DNA of 64,000 nt from Cornus controversa (taxonomy: Eukaryota; Streptophyta; Magnoliopsida; Cornales; Cornaceae). Where the stretch lies: positions 13,186,853 through 13,250,852 of the forward strand of contig CM048848.1 of NCBI GenBank assembly GCA_026545225.1, given 5' to 3'. A program made the position numbers and the translations under genes. This document shows, piece by piece, positions 55,789-64,000 of this stretch (the first letter of the stretch is position 1; each line of letters opens with the position of its first letter). The notes under the pieces were generated by a model. The model saw nothing but the letters and a program-made list of their open reading frames with translations. It did no database searches and had not been told where the DNA came from.

Positions 55789-55925
55789 CTTGCCATGCAT
55801 TGCATCATCCCTCCATGATCCCTGGAACACATCCCCGTTACTAAAGTAGAATGTACCTAGACCTGATCTCTTTCCAAAGCGCCACACGCCGTCATACATG
55901 CTTCCATCCCCAAGAGACAGACAGC
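55789..55925 (-). pseudogene. ARC3-like exon d (MORN repeats)
   Basis: 137 bp encoding LSLGDGSMYDGVWRFGKRSG then LGTFYFSNGDVFQGSWRDDA and MHGK, donor GGCAAG|GTATGC. The expected Gly codon at the start lacks one base under the GT-AG model. Confidence 0.78.
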
Positions 55926-56006
55926 CTTTAATTCTATGATATAAGAAAATTCAACAAAATCCAGAAAATGGTCTTTGCTTAGTATTCCAGGGATGCATCA
56001 CAGTAC

Positions 56007-56111
56007 CTTCCCTTCAGGAAGACCTCCTTGGCAACGCCCCCTGTATATCCTTCCTCTGTATTTCATCTCCACCATAGGGCTCCACTTCTTTTGTGAATCT
56101 CGTTCTGCTTC
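56007..56111 (-). pseudogene. ARC3-like exon c (start of MORN region)
   Basis: Acceptor TTTTTACAG before GAAGCAG and donor GGGAAG|GTACTG. 105 bp, 35 codons: EAERDSQKKWSPMVEMKYRG and then RIYRGRCQGGLPEGK. Confidence 0.78.
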
Positions 56112-56776
56112 CTGTAAAAAGAAAAAAATATAAAATAAAAATATACAGTAGAAGCACAGGGAGGCTTAAGGAAAAGTATGAGAATTGCATCAACTGAGAA
56201 AAAAGAAAAGAAAAAATAAAGGACAACAAACCATTATCATATATATTGAAGGAAGAGACGTTCAGTGTCTCATTAAAATAAACCAAGAGATTCTGATGTC
56301 CGGTAACTCTCTATTTTACTCGTGGTTTAGAGTGTCAAGCGTCCAACTTCATGGCCGATAGATTCACAATTTTAATAAAAGCAGACTCAAGAATTGACGC
56401 TTAAGTAGGATGCCTGAAAATGGCATCAGTCAATTGAATAAGCTGAGCGAACAAGCTACTCTGAAAGAATCAGGCGAGGGAAAACAATCTCATTAATTGC
56501 AATTAAACAATCTCATAACAACTAATGTATAACTAATATACAGAGTATAACAACAATACATACAGTTGCCTTCAGTTTCTGTTATATCAAAATATAGAAG
56601 GAAACAAGACTAAAAATTAGTTTTTTCAAAAGAGAACCTAAAACTGTTATATAAAAATTATTTCTCACTTGACATAATACACAAGTGAGTTGAGGCAGGA
56701 CTCGATGATAGAAATTGTTGATGGTGAAGTTAAAGTAATATTAAAGTTACAAGCAGTTATTTACCATAACATTAAT

Positions 56777-57302
56777 TTTTTTTTATATAATAATATTAAT
56801 TAAAGAGCACTCGAGGGGAGCGCGTCCCGAATACAACTGCACAAAAGAGAACCCTCTACACTCTCACAGAATCCACAGATTCCTCTATAGATTTACACTG
56901 CCACCCGAATACCCAAAAGAATAAAGAACTCATAATTGAGAATTTAAGCACCCAAGAGGGGGCCTCTACCCCATCAAAGCACCTCCTATTATGCTTTCTC
57001 CACAAGCCCCACAACAAGCATAGAGGGGCAACTCTCCAAGCGTCTCAGGCTGGCCTCCGCACTATACAACCCTTCCAAGCCTCCAGAAGACTCCTCATGG
57101 AATTTGGCATAACCCAATAGATGCAAAGCCCACCCATCCCTAGCCATGGACAACGCAAAAGGAGGTGGTTCGCTGTCTCCTCACCCCCTTTGCACATGTA
57201 ACACCAATTCACAATAAGTTGTCTCCTCAAATTGTCAATCATCAAAATTTTCCCAGGGCTGCTGTCCAACGGAAGAAAGCCACCCTTGGAGGGGCTTTGG
57301 TT
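56777..57302 (-). mobile_element. 5'-truncated L1-type LINE with 12-bp target duplication
   Basis: A perfect 12-bp duplication CATAACATTAAT (56765-56776 and 57303-57314) flanks a minus-strand insert of 526 bp that ends in an A-rich tail (complement of TTTTTTTTTATATAATAAT). Its coding remnant has SPSKGGFLPLDSSPGKIL, NWCYMCKGGEETANHLLLRC (zinc-binding zf-RVT region of plant L1 ORF2) and, in shifted frames, WRLAPLCLLWGLWRKHNRRC. This is the extreme 3' end of ORF2, as expected of a truncated target-primed insertion. It lies in an intron of the ARC3-like gene. Confidence 0.9.
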
Positions 57303-57549
57303 CATAACATTAATATACATTAGTGTGACAAAAACATCCTGGGAGCCCATACAGTTTACTTTCATGACTATACTTATGTTCTAAATTCAACATGTCACCC
57401 ATTTCGTTGTTCTAATATATATGTGTGTGTGTGTGCAAATTTTCATTTTACATTTATATCTTTACATGCTATTTGTAAACATTCCAGGAACCGTACTAGT
57501 AGCTGGCTATCTAGGATCCCTCAAAGCTTTCAACTTTAAGAAGATAAAT

Positions 57550-59071
57550 TGTTAAACAGTCTCCTTAGATAAAAGGCTTGATACTGGCAGTGTATATTTG
57601 CATATATTCTGTTACATATATTTAAGCTTAATTATAGGCTATGTTAGACAACTTCCTTAGATTTAAGCTTGATACTAGCAGTGTATATTTGCATATAATA
57701 TGTTACATGTGTTTAGGCTTGATTATAGGCTTAGATTTAGGCTTGCCTTTGTACAAACCTTAATATCCCTACTGAGATGAATATAATTGAGTTGAATTTT
57801 CATAACATAAATATCTCCTTAAAAATCAGACTTGGACCCTGATTCCTCCTTTGCCGCATCAGAACACCTTGGGTTGCAAGTGGGTATTTAAGGTTAAGTG
57901 ACTAGCAGATGGCATAGTTGAACGTCACAAAGCCCACCTTGTGGCCAAGGACTTCTATCAACAGCATGGTCTGGATTATGATGAGATCTTCAGCCCCGTG
58001 GTTAAGCCTACCACTATTTGTACTATTCTAGGCTTGGAAGTGTCTTCTAGATGGTCTCTACGACAATTAGATGTCAAGAATGCCTTCTTGCATGGTTTTC
58101 TCCAGGAGACAATTTTTATGACTCAGCCCTCATGGTTTGTTGATCACCAACGTCCTCACCATGTTTGTCAGCCTCAAAAGGACATCAACAGGCTAAAACA
58201 AGCACCTCATGCTTGGTTCCAGTGATTTAGCTCCTTTCTCATCCAATACTCTATGTTTGTATTTCAACGCTCTTCTCAAATTATGCTACTATTGGTGTGT
58301 GGATGATTTTGTGCTTACCAGGAACACACCCCACACCATCACTGATCTCATCCTTTATCTCCACTCTTGGTACAGAGTGTGAAATAAAGGATCTTGGTCC
58401 TCTTCATTACTTTCTTGGCCTTGAGGTGTCCCCTTTGCGCTCTGGTTTACACCTCTCCTAGACTCAATACAATGTTGATCTCTTGCGCCGCAATTCTATG
58501 GCTAAGTGCAAACCACGTCCTTGAGTGCCAAGACACAACTCTCTAAACTAAAGGGTGATCCACTTTCGAACTCAACTAAGTATTGTCACTTGGTTGGATC
58601 TCTTCAGTATCTAACTCTAACCTGTCCAAACATTGCCTTTGCGGTTCATCATGTTGCTCAGTTCATTAGTGCCCCTCGGACCACTCATCTTGCTGTTGTT
58701 AAGCGCATTCTATGCTATCTCAAAGAAACTGCAGGTATCTTCACTAAGGGGCTTCACAAGCATTGCTTTGAGCTTCTGCGCTCCAAACTCATCCCCCCTA
58801 GACCGTTGAGTTTACAGGGGAGTGTTAAACATCCTCCTTAGATTTAGGCTTGATACTAGCAGTGCATATTAGGCTTAATTATAGGCTATGTTAGACAACT
58901 TCCTTAGATATAGGTTACTAGATATGTATATTTGCATATAATCTGTTAAATATGTTTAGACTTGATTATAGGCTTAAATTTAGGCTTCCTATGTACATGC
59001 CTTTTTTATTCCTTGTAACACGCATATAAATACCCCTACTGGGATGAATACAATTGAGTTGAATTTTCACA
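57550..59071 (+). mobile_element. Copia element J, internally deleted, 1.5 kb
   Basis: Direct repeats 57550-57807 and 58823-59071 (TGTTAAAC...GAATTTTCA(T)A(A)CA) bound a plus-strand copia remnant in the same intron as the LINE. Internal coding is RT only, followed directly by the extreme end of RNase H. A purine run ACAGGGGAG sits before the right LTR as PPT. The tRNA-Met PBS is not recognisable, and no convincing target duplication was found. The LTRs contain an internal duplicated block (CTTGATACTAGCAGTG...TTGCATATA). Confidence 0.8.
57850..58840 (+). pseudogene. Copia J reverse transcriptase fused to RNase H tail
   Basis: Frame 57941-58225 has AKDFYQQHGLDYDEIFSPVV, then SLRQLDVKNAFLHGFLQETI, the RT palm start. 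The next part is frameshifted; CVDDF near 58300 marks the YVDD box with Tyr changed to Cys. Frame 58506-58841 has YCHLVGSLQYLTLTCPNIAF and FISAPRTTHLAVVKRILCYL, then jumps to GIFTKGLHKHCFELLRSKL, the very end of RNase H. Nearly the whole RNase H domain is deleted. Confidence 0.88.
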
Positions 59072-59183
59072 ATTCTTTTAATTCTCACATAAATAAATAA
59101 ATAAAAAACCATTTCACCACATGATCATAAGGTGGGCAATGCTTAAAGAAGGGGAAAAAATCATTTACAAGAACGCTATTTAC

Positions 59184-59584
59184 CAGCATAGATGCTGCAC
59201 GAACAGAAAGAACTCCTTACTTCTTAGAAACATTACTGTAGTTTCCCTTTGATAAGGAATAGCCATTATTAGAAAAGTCCACCACTGCTTCAACACCTGT
59301 ATCAGTCAAAGCATCCCAAGACTTTACTGGAGTAGCCTCAGGATGTGCCTTCATATCATCCTCAATTGTTTTATTGGGATAATTTGTGGTTTTTGAGGTA
59401 ATGAGACTGTCTTCCACCTCTTCTGAAGGTTTTACACCAACTGGAAGTTTGTAGATAGTAAGGTTGTGAAGCATTGGGGTAGTTACAAATTCAGTGGCTC
59501 CTTCTTTGGCCCAGTCATGTGCAACCTGATATCCTGACCCCAAATTCCATCTGATGAGTGGCTCCCTCAGATAAGCAGGAGCTC
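59184..59584 (-). pseudogene. ARC3-like exon b with premature stop
   Basis: Acceptor ATATCTAG before GAGCTCC and donor ATGCTG|GTAAAT. 401 bp in frame with exons a and c except for one TAA (complement of 59217-59219), probably from CAA by C to T. Confidence 0.78.
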
Positions 59585-59745
59585 CTAGATATTCATTTTG
59601 ACCATAAAATCAATTTGTTAATTGTTCTGATGTGCTTCATCTCAGTGCCTTTCAAGAATTAGATGAGTCAAACACGACTCATCAAACAACAGTCAAATTA
59701 TTCAAATTCATAAAATTAAAGAAAACTATCTCATATTAATTCTAC

Positions 59746-59834
59746 CTTCAGTGTCTGGGTTGTAAAAGCTTGAAGAATCAGTAGCGGCCCCTGGAAATTC
59801 AAACTCACTTTGTTCAGAACCATCACCATAATCC
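59746..59834 (-). pseudogene. ARC3-like exon a
   Basis: Acceptor TGTAG before GGATTATGG and donor GAAG|GTAGAA. It encodes DYGDGSEQSEFEFPGAATDS followed by SSFYNPDTE and ends in phase 1, matching the next exon's start. Confidence 0.75.
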
Positions 59835-60210
59835 CTACATTTACAATATTAAAGAAGAAAATTTGTGAATACAAACTCTTTTACAACAACAAGAATTTTA
59901 AAGATGATCTAAAGCAAGAGGTAGAACATAATAGAACCTCAAAGAATGTGCTCGATGATGGAAATTACCAAGACTCCTTGAGTTAATGAGGGTAAAGCAT
60001 TATTCAAAATTCAAAATCCCTTATAGTTCGCGCAATGAAGGGAAAGACTCATCCCAAGTATTTGAATTCAGGGGGTACTTGTTGGTGCCTAAACTTGGCA
60101 CCACTTGGTAGCCAAGGATAAGGCAGTTAAGGGGCTAACAAGGAGTCCATCCTGGGAAAAACTCTAAATGCCGAGAAATTTTGGCAGGACTATCTTAAAG
60201 GAATAACTAA

Positions 60211-60261
<51 letters not shown>

Positions 60262-60931
60262 TAGTGTATTGCCCATGCCTACGGCACTATAAAATAAAAA
60301 ATTATTGGACTGAAATAAAAATTGATTTCATATAATCAACACGTCAATAAACAAATATTTACAAAACATTATTTGCATTAGCTACTATTTACAAAAAAAA
60401 AATTAATGACCACACGGCTCCTTCTTCAAAGATGAAGCATAAATTTTCTTCACTACAGAGAAGAATATGCTTGAGTCAATACAGAGTGAGAGAGAAGGAA
60501 TACAGAGTCGCAATTGCAGTAAGGACAATTGCTAGCCATATATATCTATATGCCACTTATACATATATTATTATACATATTTTTTTCCCTCATTTTTCTC
60601 ACTATGCTTGCCGGCCCACACTAACCCATATATATTATACATATTTTTTTTCCCTCACTTTTCTCACTATGCTTGTCAGCACAAACTAACCCATCTATTA
60701 TACATATTTTTTTCCCACTCTTTTGTTACTCATGCTTGCCAGCCCACAACTGATACATTATATGTATAAATATAAATAATATACATATAACTAATTGTTC
60801 CTTTTCTTTAAATAATTTTCTATTTAGACCCTTATCATTTCCTACTGTTCAACTGCTTTAGGCTCTTTTTATTTCTTGCAATGATGATTCAAACTATGCT
60901 TTTACCCCTTAACTATAAACACTGAATTATC

Positions 60932-60979
<48 letters not shown>

Positions 60980-62922
60980 AATTATTATTAATATTAAAAA
61001 AAATTTATTTTTTTTGGTGACAGGTAGTTGCTTTCATATGTGGTTTTGTTCGTTATAAGACTCAAGGTAGTTTCTTTCATATGTGGTTTTGTTCATTATA
61101 AGACTCAATGCTCACATAATAAAAAGCATCAGAACTTTCAGTCCTAGAATTTTAACATGTAAGGAGCTTCTATCTTTTGCAATGGCAGTTATCATTGAAT
61201 GGCAGTATTACTTGATGTAGGTGTGATCAAATTGCTAACACCGTCACAATTTTGACATTTTATTTGTGTTTGTGTTGCTGATTGTGGCTGCAAGGATGAA
61301 AGTGGGTGGTGGATGCTTCCTTCCAGACTGGTGTTGTGTAAAATTATCCAAGCACGACTCATTGATTATCATGTGGCTAACCTAGAGATTCATGATCGCA
61401 CATTGAGATCCCTCTTTTTTGATCCACATTTGTATAATAACTATAGTTTTCATCTTGTGTTCTTGTAGAGATAGCAGGTCAATGAGTGTTGCATCTCTCT
61501 GTGTTTGTGTGTGAGAGAGAGAGAGAGAGTTGTTTTCCATTACATGTGCAGCACCAAGTTCGACTCCAATATATAACCAGACATAACAATATATTTTCAA
61601 TAATATTTCTAACATTTTTGTACTTCTATATCTTACATCTACTTTCTTTATATTTAGATATAGGAAAATGACTTTATTTGTTAAAAGTATGATATATTTG
61701 AGAATACTACTAAATTTTCTTCAATGTTAGTATTCGTATTTCTACATATATTTTAAATCTAATAATTAATAACATTTTCCTAAAAGAGTTTTGTTATTAA
61801 GTAATAACTTACTAAATTATTCATAACGGAACCAAGTTATTATTTAAAAAAAAAATCATTAACTAATAGAATTAAACGGTCAGTTTATAGCTGTTTGGGA
61901 ACAAAAAGGCTAACCTATGAATCATTATGTTGTTGTAGCATGTGGTGTTATAATTGGAAGAACAAGAAGAAAAAAAAGACATTAATGATGATGACAACAA
62001 AGCCAAGTAACCAATGAGAGCAACCAGCTAGAGTGATCACTAATCTACAAACAAAGAACTCTAAAAAGCCATATATTAAATGAGATTACACAGAATCAAA
62101 CTTATCTTCTAATAGAATCAATTACCGATGAAACCAATTAAATTTTAGGGGGGAAGAACATACAGGAAGATGGAAATATAATCAGTCAAATAAGGAATAT
62201 CCAAACACATAACTAGCATGGCCGGAGCACCAATTAAGACCCACGGCCAGTCGCGAACCACTATCATTCTGAAGACCGACAACTACAGTTCACGCACACA
62301 ATGAGAAGTCCAACTTCCATCAAAGTTTGCCACCTTCACCGGACCATAGCTGCCATTTTCAGCCACCACAGCCACTGTTGTGAGCAGCTGTCACCACCAA
62401 TCTTAACTAGAACTGCCGAAGCTCACCGGAGCTATCATAGAAAACCACTGCCACTACCAACTACAGAGCCATTTTTGATCATCCCATGGTGGTGATGTGG
62501 AACATCTAATGGAGCTTTGGGTGGGCCTTTTTTGTCACAGTGGTGGCTGACTAATTGTGTTGGCTGCCATGGTGGTGGTGATGAGTTGATGATGGTGACG
62601 AAGAAGATGAATAGTGGTGTGGGTGGTCTTTGGTAGGTGCTGGCTCTAAGGAATTGGAAATGATGATGATTGCCTTTAATATATATAATGTGAGAGGCAG
62701 TAGAGTTTAAATTTTGAATTTAAGTGGGAGTGAGTGGGTGAAGGTTTAAATTTAAATTTAGGTGAGAGTGAATCATGATCGTTGATTTAAGATAGGGAGA
62801 GTAATTTTATACCATAGATAGGCATAGATATTTTGAACCATCAGATTGGTTTTTTAAGCATTTTTGACTGTTAGATGATGAAATTTTTTTGGGGAAAAAT
62901 TCAAATGCCAAGCTCAAATGTA

Positions 62923-62955
<33 letters not shown>

Positions 62956-64000
62956 CATATCTATGCAATTTAATCTTACAGGTTGAATGCAAGGAGTCTA
63001 AGATAACTTGAACTTTAAGTAGTTCAATGTATTGTGGGAGGGTCGATAGAGTGAAAATAGGAGGCTAGTTGGATACTGTTGTGTCTGGGAAGGATGTTTT
63101 GTAATCAAATTGCAGTTATGAAGTTATATAAAATATATGTATATGTAATCTGTGTATACACATGGATAGTTAGTTGAATATGGACTCCTACGAGTTTCGA
63201 CTACATTAGAAGACTCGGTTGAACATGGACTCTACGCAAATAAAGATTTCATGGGATGACTTTGGTTGAGTATGGACTCTTGCAAAGAGATGTTGATATG
63301 CTGCTGAAGATATAGGACATCGGAATGTAGATAATCTATTTCCTTTTGTTATTTTATTTTCTGCATTATCCTTTAATTTAGGATCAAGTACAGTGATGTA
63401 TTTCTTTTTTCTATAAATAAAAGCGGAGAACTCTATATTAAGGGTTCCCAACAACCATAACTAAGCAATTGCATCACGTGTAATCTGTATTTTTCCCTCA
63501 ATATTCTCCAGAATATTGTACTATCTCTCACTCGATCTATATCTCCCTCAACTTTCTTGCTCTCGGCCTCCTCTGTATATCAGTCTATTTCTCCCTCAAT
63601 TTCTACCTCCCTCCTTGCTACGATTTAATCTCGCAATTCTTTGCGCACGGTTAAAAGTCCTCTTAGTTGAGGCAAGGAAAGAACTTAGTAGGGAGTTTCA
63701 TATTCTCTCTCCCTAGCCAATCACCTAATCCAACACGACCTCCAAAGGAGATACTTCTGTTCGACCAACTGTTTATATTGAGCTGACATCACGACTCTTA
63801 CACGCCCGCAAGCAATCAGCCTTCTTGGCTGATCAATTTATAACCGAACAATTATATCAGATGTAAATTCAATGATTAATAGAGGATGACATTGTCAGAA
63901 TAACAATTCAATGTCAAAGGGTACTTCACAGGTAGCAATTTTTGTTATTTAGGATAAATAATACAAAATGATTAAGAAGTAGAATGTTATGTAACAAGCA
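59835..64000. other. AT-rich terminal region with microsatellites, no gene recognised
   Basis: Contents: a TA run (60206-60260); a CT run (60937-60974); a 45-bp direct duplication with TTTCATATGTGGTTTTGTTC at about 61030 and 61075; a GA run (61510-61528); Pro/His-like CCACCA-rich sequence (62320-62480) and its G-rich counterpart (62545-62600); a TA run (62922-62950); and three degenerate copies of GGTTGAATATGGACTC (63169, 63217, 63263). A TATA-like CTATAAATAAAAGCG at 63412 could belong to a promoter or an LTR. The FtsZ-like exons expected upstream of the ARC3-like fragment were not found here. Confidence 0.6.
60571..60755. repeat. 64-bp tandem repeat, about three copies
   Basis: TTATACATATTTTTTTCCCTC recurs at 60571, 60635 and 60698 (spacing 64 and 63 bp). 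Each is followed by CTCACTATGCTTG(C/T)C(A/G)GC and an AACCCAT-type block, except that the third copy is more diverged. Confidence 0.85.

Larger units (their letters stand above)
54897..59834 (-). pseudogene. ARC3: ARC3-like MORN-repeat gene, 3' part only, with a nonsense codon
   Basis: Five minus-strand exons can be traced by GT-AG sites: 59834-59746, 59584-59184, 56111-56007, 55925-55789, 55063-54897. They encode an acidic linker (EFEFPGAATDSSSFYNPDTE), GAPAYLREPLIRWNLGSGYQ, a low-complexity linker, SVRAASML, EAERDSQKKWSPMVEMKYRG, then MORN repeats GRCQGGLPEGK, YDGVWRFGKRSGLGTFYFSN, GDVFQGSWRDDAMHGK and GWFYFHTGDRWFANFWKGKA. From memory this matches the C-terminal MORN region of plant ARC3, which regulates FtsZ-ring placement in chloroplast division. 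A TAA after SKK in the second exon breaks the frame. The GT-AG junction 56007/55925 is off by one base. The FtsZ-like 5' part and the last exon are not seen. The family call rests on recall; MORN identity is firm. Confidence 0.72.

Noticed and set aside
60206-60290. TA run followed by GTATTGCCCATGCCTACGGC as the end of a known element
   Set aside because: It resembles TA-anchored repeats ending in a TTGCCC(A/G)TGC word (compare 39218-39240 on the other strand), but I found no terminal repeat or target duplication to define an element.

Overview
The window looks like nuclear DNA of a land plant, most likely a eudicot. It is AT-rich, has short exons with GT-AG introns, shows plant-type LTR-retrotransposon lineages, and carries two recognisable plant gene remnants: a ZED1-related (ZRK) pseudokinase and the MORN-repeat end of a chloroplast-division protein resembling ARC3. 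I see no rRNA, tRNA, CRISPR array or bacterial operon. Transposable elements make up most of the window; the species cannot be named from the sequence alone.

Layout. 1-1.8 kb: decayed Ty3/gypsy (Tat-like) gag-protease-RT fragment, minus strand. 1.9-3.25 kb: a 97-bp tandem array and AT-rich DNA. 3.256-3.761 kb: a complete 506-bp TRIM element with target-site duplication (TSD), PBS and polypurine tract (PPT). 4.1-36.7 kb: one nested stack. A copia element, minus strand, is split by a complete gypsy element D (26480-36128, TSD GAACC) and by a solo LTR C (5226-26376). C is split by gypsy element A (5962-24478). A is split by solo LTR G (11007-13869) and by the very young gag-only element B (16412-23899, TSD CAAAC). 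36.7-41.5 kb: AT-rich DNA with simple repeats, a degenerate 'CTTCATCCCTAACACAAACTC' repeat field and an hAT-like repeat. 41.9-46.0 kb: the ZRK-type pseudokinase gene, split by the 2955-bp LTR-like insertion F (TSD TTATG). 47.3-53.6 kb: a gypsy-type gag start plus LTR (H), itself split by the short-LTR copia element I (48728-53222). 54.9-59.8 kb: the ARC3-like gene end, minus strand, with a LINE (56777-57302, 12-bp TSD) and an internally deleted copia element J (57550-59071) in one intron. 59.8-64 kb: AT-rich DNA with microsatellites and short tandem repeats, no gene recognised.

How it fits together. Coding sequence belongs either to retroelements (gag, protease, RT, RNase H, integrase, nearly all broken by stops or deletions) or to two damaged host genes. 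A has gag-protease only and B has gag only, so both would depend on reverse transcriptase and integrase from elsewhere. Insertion order can be read from the TSDs and from which element cuts which: copia, then C (and D separately), then A, then G and B.

The most unusual signals are clusters of about 16-bp palindromes with different cores in three element families, and hairpin-forming tandem arrays in the middle of three different long LTRs.
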